Part shown: piece by piece, positions 16,919 to 25,326 of the stretch
Layout: every line of letters begins with the position of its first letter
Numbering within the stretch: the first letter of the stretch is position 1
Assembly (NCBI RefSeq): GCF_003606385.1
Contig: NZ_CP032514.1
Span: 434,001-498,000, forward strand
DNA: 64,000 nucleotides
Source of the DNA: Actinomyces lilanjuaniae
Lineage (GTDB): Bacteria; Actinomycetota; Actinomycetes; Actinomycetales; Actinomycetaceae
Reading direction: 5' to 3'
Translations under genes and position numbers: made by a program
The notes under the pieces: generated by a model
Databases searched by the model: none
Told to the model about the DNA's origin: nothing
What the model saw: the letters and a program-made list of their open reading frames with translations, nothing else

Positions 16919-17536
16919 ATGACACCCTCACGATCTTTTCGCCCTGGCCTCGGCTTCGGCGTGGCCCTGGGGCTGGCCGTCCTTGTGGTCGTCCTGGCGC
17001 TGGCGGCGGCGGTCAGCGGCGCCCTGGGGGCGCGGGGAGCCTCGAGCATCCTGGGTGGAACCGCCCTTGTCCTGGTGGGGCTCGGGCTCCTGGCGGTACT
17101 GAGGGTCCCGGCCCGGTCCCTGGTGGTCAACGCCCCCCGCCTGCGCCTGGAGCGCAACCGGGCCAGGGCGGCGCGGGAGCGCAGCAGGCAGCGCGAGGCG
17201 GATGGCTTACGCGGGAGCCGAGGCCGGGCCGGCAGGCGCAGGGGGCTCCGGGACGACTCACCCGAGGGCGCGCTCGTGCCGATGGTGGTGCCGGGTACCG
17301 ACGTGGTCATCCCTGAGTCTACGGGCAGGAGGGAGCTGACCACGCTGGACGTCGTCTCCGGGCCGGTGACGACGGCGCTGGCTGCGACCCGGGTCGGCCG
17401 TGCCGCCGACGAGCGCCTGGCCGGGACGACGACGGGGGAGACCCTGGTGCGGGTCGGCCAGCTGCTTGCCGGTGCCCTCGGCTTCATCCTTCTCGCACTG
17501 GGCCTGGCCTCGATTCTGGGGCAGGTGCTGTCGTGA
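16919..17536 (+). CDS. Membrane protein of unknown function, first of a pair
   Basis: This 205-aa protein has two N-terminal membrane helices (about residues 12-35 and 40-58). A basic, Arg-rich cytoplasmic or linker segment follows (about 68-115), then a soluble stretch (LTTLDVVSGPVTTALAATRVG), and a C-terminal helix (about 180-203, LLAGALGFILLALGLASILG). I recognise no family. It is inserted between purC and purS and overlaps the next membrane gene by 4 bp (GTGA), so the two are co-translated. Confidence 0.65.
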   Translation: MTPSRSFRPGLGFGVALGLAVLVVVLALAAAVSGALGARGASSILGGTALVLVGLGLLAVLRVPARSLVVNAPRLRLERNRARAARERSRQREADGLRGSRGRAGRRRGLRDDSPEGALVPMVVPGTDVVIPESTGRRELTTLDVVSGPVTTALAATRVGRAADERLAGTTTGETLVRVGQLLAGALGFILLALGLASILGQVLS

Positions 17537-18561
17537 CACCGCGTGATCGTCGTCCCGAGGAGGAGCAGGGACCGGTGGACTGGGGGACCGGCAGGTCCGC
17601 AGGCCAGGCCCGTCCGGGCCGCTCCCGCGTCGACGTCGGGACCGGAGGAGCCTGGCGGGGCGGCGGGAGCCAGGCTGGAAGGGCCGGAAACGCTGAGAGT
17701 GTCGGTGCGGCTGGTAGTGCCCGTACGGCTAGCGGCCCCACCGTTGGCGACACTGACGACCCAGGTAGGTCAGACAAGCCTGGCGGTCCCGACTGGGGCG
17801 TGGGTCGCGGACCAGCACCTCACGAGCCTACGCCGGGGCAGCGGGCACGAACCCCCTGGCCTGCTTCCGTGCGCAGGCAGCGCCTGGCGGGGGTGGTCTT
17901 CGCCCTGGTCGGCCTGGTCACGGCCACCTTCTCCGCCATGAACCTGGCCGAGAACGCCGAGGCCGGACGCCTGTGGGTCCCGCCGTGGCTAGTGGCTGTC
18001 CTGGGTGGGGCGGGGCTGGTTGCTGCGGCCGGCTACCTGGCCTGGGCCGGGGGCGCCCCGGTGCGCCACGAGGAGCAGCGCTGGCAGCCCCGGCTCCTGG
18101 ACGCTGCGGCTGGTCTGACAGCCGGGAGGGTGCAGGTTGCTGACCCGGCCCGGCTCCTCGCAGGCTCCGGGAGCGGGCAGGGCGACTCCGGGGACGCGTA
18201 CCTCGACGGGGTCGACGGACGGCCTGACGGGCGGGCCGGGAGCGGCTGGGGCGCCGAGCCTGGCGGGACCGCCGGGGGTGTCCCTGGCCAGCCGGACAGG
18301 GCCGCGGAAGGCTCCCCGCCCCTGCGGGTGAGCGTGAACTCGGCACCCCGGCCGATCATGGGGGCCTCGACCGTGGAGCAGTCCGTGCACGCGCCTGCGG
18401 GGGTAGCCGGGGCGGTAGGCGGCTTCATGATGGCGGCGGCGGTGGTCTGCGCGGTTCTTGCCCTGGTGCTGGGGCCGTCCTGGCTCATCGCAACCGCTGC
18501 CCTGTCCCTGGGCGGGCTGGTGTCCGTCAGGTTGGCAGGTGACTGGCTGGGAGTCGTCTGA
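17533..18561 (+). CDS. Membrane protein of unknown function, second of a pair
   Basis: The 342-aa protein starts at GTG 17533. Residues 1-115 are low-complexity Gly/Arg/Pro and presumably disordered. Two helices lie at about 118-138 and 148-170, a second Gly-rich loop at about 200-270, and two more helices at about 293-338. No motif or family is recognised. The start overlaps the preceding gene's stop (GTGA). A link with purine synthesis is not implied beyond location. Confidence 0.6.
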   Translation: MTPRDRRPEEEQGPVDWGTGRSAGQARPGRSRVDVGTGGAWRGGGSQAGRAGNAESVGAAGSARTASGPTVGDTDDPGRSDKPGGPDWGVGRGPAPHEPTPGQRARTPWPASVRRQRLAGVVFALVGLVTATFSAMNLAENAEAGRLWVPPWLVAVLGGAGLVAAAGYLAWAGGAPVRHEEQRWQPRLLDAAAGLTAGRVQVADPARLLAGSGSGQGDSGDAYLDGVDGRPDGRAGSGWGAEPGGTAGGVPGQPDRAAEGSPPLRVSVNSAPRPIMGASTVEQSVHAPAGVAGAVGGFMMAAAVVCAVLALVLGPSWLIATAALSLGGLVSVRLAGDWLGVV

Positions 18562-18728
18562 GCGGCACATTTTTGGTGTCAGCTCCTGCGGCGGTGCACT
18601 GAGCCACTGCCGACTCTGCGGTTCCTCCTCTGCGCACCGGTAGACAAGGAGTCCAGGATGTGCAGGGTGGGAGAGGGAGCCGGGTAGGCTGGGGTCAGCA
18701 TCCACCCCCACCGTTCTCAGGAGCACCG

Positions 18729-19088
18729 ATGGGACGCATCGTCGTCGAGGTTATGCCTAAGCCCGAGATCCTGGACCCTCAGGGTAAGGCTGTCGTGGCC
18801 AGTCTGCCTCGCCTCGGGTTCGAGCAGTTCACTGCGGTACGCCAGGGCCGGCGCTTCGAGCTGACCGTGGAGGGGCCGGTCACCCAGGCCCACCTTGACG
18901 CGGCTCGTCAGGCGGCCGACACGCTCCTGTCCAACCCGATCATCGAGGACGTCGTCTCTGTTGCCGAGCTTCCCGGCGACTCCTTCGGTGACGCCGCCGC
19001 GCAGGTGGCTGGGTCGACTGGTGCGGTTGAGGCTGGCGCTCCTGTGGCAGGCAGCGGGCGCTACGACGCCGAGGAGGCCCAGGCGTGA
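18729..19088 (+). CDS. purS: Phosphoribosylformylglycinamidine synthase subunit PurS
   Basis: PurS is the small bridging subunit that lets PurQ pass ammonia to PurL. ATG 18729 (after AGGAG) gives 119 aa. The ~80-residue PurS fold is clear ([21 protein letters not shown], then [20 protein letters not shown]). The last ~35 residues are an Ala/Gly-rich tail not found in minimal PurS. It overlaps purQ by 4 bp. Confidence 0.94.
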   Translation: MGRIVVEVMPKPEILDPQGKAVVASLPRLGFEQFTAVRQGRRFELTVEGPVTQAHLDAARQAADTLLSNPIIEDVVSVAELPGDSFGDAAAQVAGSTGAVEAGAPVAGSGRYDAEEAQA

Positions 19089-19792
19089 GCACGCTCGTCC
19101 GCATCGGTGTCATCACCTTTCCCGGGACCCTGGACGACATCGACGCCGCCCGGGCCGTGCGCCTGGCCGGGGCGGAGCCGGTGCGCCTGTGGCACAAAGA
19201 CGCGGACCTGCACGGCGTGGACGCCGTCGTGATCCCCGGAGGCTTCTCCTACGGCGACTACCTGCGCTGCGGTGCGATCGCCCGCTTCGCCCCGGTCATG
19301 GGGGAGGTTCTCGCCGCTGCCGGGCGGGGCATGCCGGTACTGGGTATCTGCAACGGCTTCCAGGTGCTTGCCGAGGCTCACCTGCTGCCCGGTGCCCTCA
19401 TCCGTAACGACCACCAGCGCTTTGTCTGCACCGAGCAGCGTCTGAGGGTGGAGTCCTGTGACACAGCCTGGACCAGCCACTACGACGACGGCCAGGAGAT
19501 TGTCGTCCCCATGAAGAACGGGGAGGGGAACTTCATCGCTTCCTCGGACGAGCTCGATCGGCTGGAGGGGGAGGGGCTGGTGGTCTTCCGCTACCTAGGG
19601 GGCAACCCCAACGGGTCGGCGCGTGACATCGCCGGGGTGCGTAACGAGCGCGGCAACGTGGTGGGGCTCATGCCTCACCCTGAGCACGCCGTGGAGCCAG
19701 GCTTCGGCCCGGCCTCGCCAGCCGGGCCGCGCACGGGTACTGACGGACTGGGGGTCTTCTGCTCTGCCGTCCGGTCCCTCGTGACGGCCTGA
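19085..19792 (+). CDS. purQ: Phosphoribosylformylglycinamidine synthase subunit PurQ (glutaminase)
   Basis: PurQ is the class I glutamine amidotransferase that supplies ammonia for FGAM synthesis. It has 235 aa from GTG 19085, overlapping the purS stop. The catalytic triad is visible: Cys89 in LGICNGFQ, and His198 and Glu200 in [26 protein letters not shown] is the family oxyanion-side motif. The cognate synthetase subunit purL lies 3 kb downstream, beyond an oppositely oriented glycosyltransferase and a long gap. Confidence 0.96.
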   Translation: MSTLVRIGVITFPGTLDDIDAARAVRLAGAEPVRLWHKDADLHGVDAVVIPGGFSYGDYLRCGAIARFAPVMGEVLAAAGRGMPVLGICNGFQVLAEAHLLPGALIRNDHQRFVCTEQRLRVESCDTAWTSHYDDGQEIVVPMKNGEGNFIASSDELDRLEGEGLVVFRYLGGNPNGSARDIAGVRNERGNVVGLMPHPEHAVEPGFGPASPAGPRTGTDGLGVFCSAVRSLVTA

Positions 19793-19994
19793 CATCCTGT
19801 CTGAGGCGCGCGCCTGAGATGCTGTCTGGGCTGACCTGTGGCTGCCTGGTGCCCGACGCTTGTCCGTCGCCCTGTCCCCTGCTGCGCCGGTGGACGCGGG
19901 CTCTGAGAGAGGCCTGGCTAGAGCAGGAGGCCTGGGGCGGTCAGTCCCAGGAGCGGACGCGAGCGTCTCTGCGAGAGACCGGGCGACAGCGGGA

Positions 19995-20079
19995 GCTCCG
20001 TAGGCAGGCGGGTCCCAGATCAGGTATGGACACTGCTAAGGCTGCTCTGCGGGGCGCTCCGTAGGCAGGCGGGTCCCAG
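19995..20079. repeat. 24-bp direct-repeat pair, 61-bp period
   Basis: The unit beginning GCTCCGTAGGCAGGCGGG occurs exactly at 19995-20018 and again at 20056-20079. The 37 bases between are unrelated to those that follow the second copy. Confidence 0.8.
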
Positions 20080-20861
20080 TGTGGTCGAGGGTGCCGGGTA
20101 GGGGCCGAGTGCTCCTTGCGACACGCCCTCCGGAGGCGCCTGGTGCTGTAGTTGTTCCGGCTCCTCGTCCGAGCGGGCACGCAGCCGGGAGACGAGGGCC
20201 GCGATCGTGTGGGGTGGGGTGCCCCGGCCCCTACCAGATCCGGAGCCAGGTGTCTTTGTGGTTGTCCACAGAACCTCGTCAGCCTTGTGGGTTACGTGCC
20301 TCAGAGGAGCGGGGTCATGGGGATCGATCGGCGTGACCACCCGTGTCCGGCGGGTGTGAGATGTAACCGTCCTTGTGCTGCTACCTGTTCGTCTTGAGAG
20401 CTGGACCGCGTGGGACGAGGACCGTGGCAGGTGGGCCGCTGACCGTCGGCTCGCCACGCGGCCCCGGCTCGATGTGTGCCACCGCAGGGGTGTACTGATT
20501 CCATGACGCATTGTTTTCCTTGGTCTCACAGTGTTTTGCGCTGTTGCGGATGGCGGTACGGCGAGCGTGCGGGCGGCGGGAAGTGCTCTGCGGGATACCG
20601 GAGAGACCGGGTGACCCACCCCGCCGTTACCGTCCGGTCCGGTGACCCGCCCTCCTCCAGGGCGCGGAGGCCTGTGCTCCAGGTTGCGGTGAGACGTCTG
20701 TCGTCTCTCTGCCGAAGGGACGGTACCGGTGCTCTGCGATTCCCCACCGGGGGACAGCCGCCTGTGGATAGTGCCTGTGGAGAAGAGTACCGGTGACCCG
20801 GGACGGGCTATGCCGACCCGCACTACCTGCCGCCTCGGTCGGTGGTGCTGTAGCGCGTGCC

Positions 20862-20928
20862 TGGGACAGGAGGAGACGATGCCGGCCCCTGTCCCACAAC
20901 CGGAAGTGCCGATTTATATCCGGTTGTG
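20862..20928. terminator. Two successive hairpins downstream of the TreT-like gene
   Basis: TGGGACAGG (20862-20870) pairs with 20888-20896, and CACAACCGGA (20895-20904) pairs with 20919-20928 around an AT-rich loop. The two stems share two bases, so only one can be complete at a time. They lie about 180 bp past the stop of the minus-strand gene; a terminator role is possible but unproven. Confidence 0.4.
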
Positions 20929-20973
20929 TCCAGGTGTACCTGGCTTCCCGAGGCCGGGCTCTGGCGGTGTCGG

Positions 20974-21050
20974 GTACCTGCCGGGCTCGGGGGAAGGAAC
21001 CCAGACCAGTGGTGCAGCGAACCAGGATGCACCGTACCTGCCGGGCTCGG
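20974..21050. repeat. Direct-repeat pair, exactly 60-bp period
   Basis: GTACCTGCCGGGCTCGG at 20974-20990 and 21034-21050; both copies are followed by a G run and AAGGAACC, so the repeat is about 27 bp allowing a one-G difference. Confidence 0.8.
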
Positions 21051-21107
21051 GGAAGGAACCGTGCGTGGCGGTTTCAGGATCTTGTGGGTGCTACGGGGCC
21101 TGTGCCG

Positions 21108-22526
21108 TCACGGGACGACGCGGGTGAGGATCTCCAGCATGTCCTGCAGGTGGCGGTTGGGCAGGAACTCCCGGCGCACGGACTCGTGCGCGGCCGCGCC
21201 CATCTCTGCCGCACGCTCCGGGAACAGCAGCAGGTCCGCCACGGCACTGGCCCAGGCGGCGCCATCGGCCGGGTCCACCAGGACCCCGTCCACCCCGTCC
21301 TCGATCTGGTCGCGGATACCGCCGACGGCTGAGGCCACGACAGGGACCTTCTTCCACATGGCCTCGGCGACAGTCAGCCCGAAGGCCTCTACCAGGGAGC
21401 GCTGGGTGACCACCGAGCTGACCCGCTGTACCGCGTTGACCACCGTGGCGTTGACCTCGCGGTCCTCCATGCTTGCTGCGGCCACGTGGATGCGGGAGGC
21501 CACCGACTCCGGCAGCACTGAGCACCGTTCCACCACGGCTGCCAGGACCGCGGCCGCCTCCGGGTCGTGACCGGGATCCGGTGCAGGGCCCAGGAGCAGC
21601 AGGTGGCAGTCCTGCGGCAGCAGGCTGAGGTGTCGGGTAAAGGCCTCCACCAGCTCCAGCCCGCCCTTGAGGCGGTCCCAGCGGCTGACCTGGGTGACGA
21701 CCCGGCAGCCCAGCGGAACCGGCCCGCCCGCCAGGACGGGGTCCTCCGCCAGTCCCCGGAAGGCGTCTGCACGCCCGTCGTGGCGGACGAAGGGGACCGC
21801 CTGGAAGGGCGCCTCCCCGGCGAAGATACCCGACAGCCGAGCCACCGACCAGGACTCGTCCAGGTCCAGGACCCGGTTCTTGGGCGAGTCGGCGTCGATG
21901 GAGGGCGCCAGGACGGCGCAGCGCTCCTCCTCGATGTAGGGCGGCCGGTACTCGGGCCGGGACACCACCACCAGGTCCACGTCCTCCAGGTACCTGTCCA
22001 GGAAGGCCCAGGCGTAGTCCGCGGCGTCCCCGGTCGCGGCCGCCCCGGCGTGGCAGCGCCACACCACGGAGGCCCCTGTGGCCCGCACGGCCTTGGCCAG
22101 GCCCGCGGTGGGCGGGTCGTGCAGGATCACGACGTCGCCCTCGCGCAACTCCTCGACGACGTTGTCCGCGTTGGAGGCCAGGACGTGCTCATAGACGTCG
22201 CGCTGTCTGTCCCCGAGCCTGCCGCCGTCTCCCTGGTCGCCGTGGACGCCCGCGTACAGGCGGGCGGCGATCTGCTGGAACTGCGCGGGGGCGTCCAGCG
22301 TCAGCCACCGGGCGTCCAGGCCTGCCCCACGGGCATAGCCCACCAGCGGCCCCGTGATCTCGGCAGGACCGGCCCCGGCGGCCGAGGGCGTCACCGTCCA
22401 CACGGTGCGGCCTTCCAGCAGGGCGTGGGCTGCGGTCACGGTGTCGCGCAGACGACGGACAGCGACCTCGTCAAGGTGGCTCTCAAGGTGCGACAGCGGC
22501 AGCGGGGCGACGTCGATGGCTCTCAT
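21108..22526 (-). CDS. GT4-family glycosyltransferase, trehalose synthase (TreT)-like
   Basis: The 472-aa protein shows the pattern of trehalose glycosyl-transferring synthases. VVILHDPPTAGL and VVWRCHAGAAA lie in the acceptor-side Rossmann domain, followed by EERCAVLAPSIDADSPKN. In the donor domain are VTQVSRWDRLKGGLELVEAF, HLLLLGP, and VTQRSLVEAFGLTVAEAMWKKVPVVASAVGGIRDQ. The EAFGLTVAEAM segment carries the E-x7-E nucleotide-sugar motif. TreT makes trehalose from NDP-glucose and glucose; the HAGAAA segment differs from the usual WRCHID, so acceptor specificity is uncertain. It is transcribed against the purine genes between purQ and purL. ATG 22526. Confidence 0.78.
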   Translation of the reverse strand: MRAIDVAPLPLSHLESHLDEVAVRRLRDTVTAAHALLEGRTVWTVTPSAAGAGPAEITGPLVGYARGAGLDARWLTLDAPAQFQQIAARLYAGVHGDQGDGGRLGDRQRDVYEHVLASNADNVVEELREGDVVILHDPPTAGLAKAVRATGASVVWRCHAGAAATGDAADYAWAFLDRYLEDVDLVVVSRPEYRPPYIEEERCAVLAPSIDADSPKNRVLDLDESWSVARLSGIFAGEAPFQAVPFVRHDGRADAFRGLAEDPVLAGGPVPLGCRVVTQVSRWDRLKGGLELVEAFTRHLSLLPQDCHLLLLGPAPDPGHDPEAAAVLAAVVERCSVLPESVASRIHVAAASMEDREVNATVVNAVQRVSSVVTQRSLVEAFGLTVAEAMWKKVPVVASAVGGIRDQIEDGVDGVLVDPADGAAWASAVADLLLFPERAAEMGAAAHESVRREFLPNRHLQDMLEILTRVVP

Positions 22527-22612
22527 GGTCCGATCTTCCCCCGAAATCGTGTGAGGGGCAGCACTTTGATCTCCTGAGTGTCGTGCGGCTCAGGGTGAGG
22601 GGGAGCGACGAC

Positions 22613-22695
22613 GGTGACACCGGGCGGGTAGGGGACGGGCTGTCGGCACTCTTGCGAGGGAGTTCGGGTACAGGTGACACCGGGCGGGTAGGGGA
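22613..22695. repeat. 23-bp direct-repeat pair, exactly 60-bp period
   Basis: The unit beginning GGTGACACCGGGCGGGTA is at 22613-22635 and again at 22673-22695, inside the 262-bp divergent gap between the TreT-like gene and purL. The position suits a regulatory site for either gene. Confidence 0.8.
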
Positions 22696-22788
22696 GGGCA
22701 GGTATTCTCGCCTGCGGACCCGTGCGCCTCCTCGGCCACCGTTCTCGGCCCACCATCGACTACCAGGACTCGACCACCAGGAGCACCC

Positions 22789-25173
22789 ATGGCCCCCGAC
22801 CGCGACGCCCGCGCCCCGCACGTCCCCGCTCCTGCGGAGCACCCCGACACGGTGGCTGACGCCCGGACCACTCCTGACCGGGAGATGCCCTGGGCCGAGC
22901 TTGGCCTCAAGGCGGAGGAGTACGACTCCATCCGCTCCCTGCTGGGCAGGCGGCCCACGGCCGCCGAGCTGGCCATGTACTCGGTCATGTGGTCCGAGCA
23001 CTGCTCCTACAAGTCGTCCAAGGTCCACCTGCGCCGCTTCGGCGAGACCACCACGCCCCGGATGCGCGAGCACCTCCTGGTGGGCATGGGGGAGAACGCC
23101 GGCGTGGTCGACATCGGGGACGGCTGGGCCGTGACCTACAAGGTGGAGTCCCACAACCACCCCAGCTTCGTGGAGCCCTACCAGGGGGCGGCCACCGGAG
23201 TGGGCGGGATCGTGCGCGACATCATCTCCATGGGGGCGCGCCCTGTGGCGGTCATGGACCAGCTGCGCTTCGGTGCGGTGGACCACCCCGACACCGCCCG
23301 CGTGGTCCACGGGGTCGTGGCCGGCGTGGGCACCTACGGCAACAGCCTGGGCCTGCCCAACATCGGCGGCGAGACCGAGTTCGACCCCTCCTACCAGGAC
23401 AACCCCCTGGTCAACGCCCTGTGCGTGGGGGTGCTGCGTCACGAGGACATCCACCGGGCCTCTGCGTCCGGGGCGGGCAACAAGGTGGTGCTCTTCGGGG
23501 CGCGCACCGGTGGCGACGGCATCGGTGGCGCCTCCATCCTGGCCAGTGAGTCCTTCGAGGACGGCGTGCCTGCCAAGCGCCCCAGCGTGCAGGTGGGGGA
23601 CCCCTTCATGGAGAAGGTGCTCATCGAGTGCTGCCTGGAGCTGTTCGGCGCGGGCCTGGTGCTGGGCATCCAGGACCTGGGCGCGGCGGGCATCTCCTGC
23701 GCCACCTCCGAGCTGGCCTCCAACGGGGACGGGGGCATGCACGTGGACCTGGAGAAGGTCCTCCTGCGCGACCCCACCCTCACCGCCGGGAGATCCTCAT
23801 GAGCGAGTCCCAGGAGCGGATGATGGCTGTCGTCGCCCGGACAGGCTTGACGCCTTCATGGCGGTCATGGACACCTGGGACGTCGAGGCCAGCGTCATCG
23901 GGGAGGTCAACGGCTCGGGACGCCTGACCATTGACCACTTCGGGAGCGCATCGTCGACGTCGACCCGCGCACCGTGGCGCACGAGGGTCCTGCCTACAAC
24001 CGGCCCTACGCCCGCCCCGCCTGGCAGGACGCACTGAACGCCGACACCACCGACCGCCTGGAGCGTCCGGGCACCGCCGCCGGGCTGAGCGCCCAGGTGC
24101 GCGAGGTCCTTACCAGCCCCAACCAGGCGTCACCCGCCTGGGTCACCGACCAGTACGACCGCTTCGTGCGCGGCGCCACCGCCCTGTCCCAGCCCGACGA
24201 CGCTGGCGTCATCCGTGTGGACGAGGCCACTGGTCGCGGTGTCGCCATCGCCACCGACGCCAACGGGCGCTTCACCAAGCTCGACCCGGCCACCGGGGCC
24301 GCCCAGGCCCTGGCCGAGTCCTACCGCAACGTGTGCACCGTGGGCGCGCGGCCCCTGGCCGTTACCGACTGTCTCAACTTCGGCTCCCCGGAGGACCCCG
24401 ACGCCATGTGGCAGCTGGTGGAGGCTGTCAACGGCCTGGCCCAGGCCTGCGCCGTCCTGGAGGTGCCGGTCACCGGGGGCAACGTCTCCCTGTACAACTC
24501 GCACGGGCCGGACAAGGGACGGATCGACTCCTCCATCAACCCCACCCCCGTCGTGGGTGTCCTGGGGGTCATGGACGACGTGAGCCGGGTGGTCCCCTCA
24601 GGGTGGCACGAGGAGGGCCTGGCGCTCATGTCTTTGGGGCGTACCCGTGCCGAGCTGGACGGCTCAGCCTGGGCGCGCGTGGTCCACGACCACCTGGGAG
24701 GCCTGCCGCCGCAGGTGGACCTGGAGGCGGAGGCCGCCCTGGGCCGCGTGCTCCTGGCCCTCCACGAGGCGGACGGTCCCCGCGGCGAGCGCCTGGTGCG
24801 GGCCGCCCACGACTGCTCCGCCGGCGGCCTGGTCCAGACCCTGGCGGACTCCTGCCTGCGCTGTGGCGTGGGGGCCAGCGTGGACCTGGCGGCCGTGCAG
24901 GGGGAGGAGGGTGTTGACGACCTCACCGCCCTGTTCTCCGAGTCCGGTGCCCGGGCCGTAGTGGCAGTGCCCGAGTGGGCGGTCCCGGCCGTGCTGGCTG
25001 CCGCCGAGGCTGAGGGCGTGGCAGCCGCCCGCCTGGGAACTACGGGCGGGGACATGCTCGTGGTCACCGGCTCTGACCTGCTGGCAGACGGCGGGGGTGG
25101 GCAGCCCCTTGTCCTGGACCTGGAGGAGCTGGGGGCACAGGTGGGGTCCACCCTGCCGACGCTGTTCGGCTGA
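22789..25173 (+). CDS. purL: Phosphoribosylformylglycinamidine synthase subunit PurL (three frameshifts in this sequence)
   Basis: PurL is the ATP-dependent synthetase subunit that converts FGAR to FGAM with ammonia from PurQ. The first frame (22789 to about 23790) has [41 protein letters not shown] and [16 protein letters not shown]. The last frame (from about 23945) has [31 protein letters not shown] and a DCSAGGL motif. Between them one G is missing at each of three places (23788-23790, 23839-23840, 23942-23944). Restoring them gives [20 protein letters not shown] and HFGERIVDV, and about 795 aa in total. Because three losses add up to one codon, the outer frames agree. ATG 22789 follows a GGAG-containing leader. 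Confidence 0.92.
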
Positions 25174-25292
25174 GGCGGGGCAGGTAACTGACGGGGGGCG
25201 GGCACGTGGCTGGAACGGGGCGAGGACGCTCATCTGGTCGCTGTGTCAGGCATGATGACAGAGGACAACAGAGGACATGGTGCTCGCCCCCG

Positions 25293-25326
25293 ACCTCCTA
25301 GGACCGCAGACCTCCTAGGACCGCAG
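25293..25326. repeat. 17-bp tandem duplication at the WD40 gene end
   Basis: ACCTCCTAGGACCGCAG occurs twice back to back (25293-25309 and 25310-25326). The second copy contains the stop codon of the minus-strand WD40 gene (25315-25317). Confidence 0.9.

Larger units (their letters stand above)
19793..21107. other. 1.3-kb gene-poor region after purQ
   Basis: I find no protein I can support: the longest frames (for example minus 20020-20823) have shuffled Arg/Ser/Pro composition and no motif. Contents are two direct-repeat pairs with a ~60-bp period (19995/20056 and 20974/21034), two successive hairpins at 20862-20928, and three 9-mers one mismatch from the DnaA box (20262-20270 on the plus strand; 20763-20771 and 20776-20784 on the minus strand). 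Composition is less GC-rich than the genes. It may be a decayed segment, or it may contain an unrecognised RNA. Confidence 0.55.

Noticed and set aside
20262..20784. Replication origin
   Set aside because: Only three imperfect DnaA boxes, and no dnaA, dnaN, gyrase or AT-rich unwinding region in the window; kept only as a low-interest observation.
20020..20823. 267-codon minus-strand open frame in the gap after purQ
   Set aside because: Arg/Ser/Pro/Thr-rich with no recognisable motif or Shine-Dalgarno, and it spans the direct repeats; I treat the region as non-coding.
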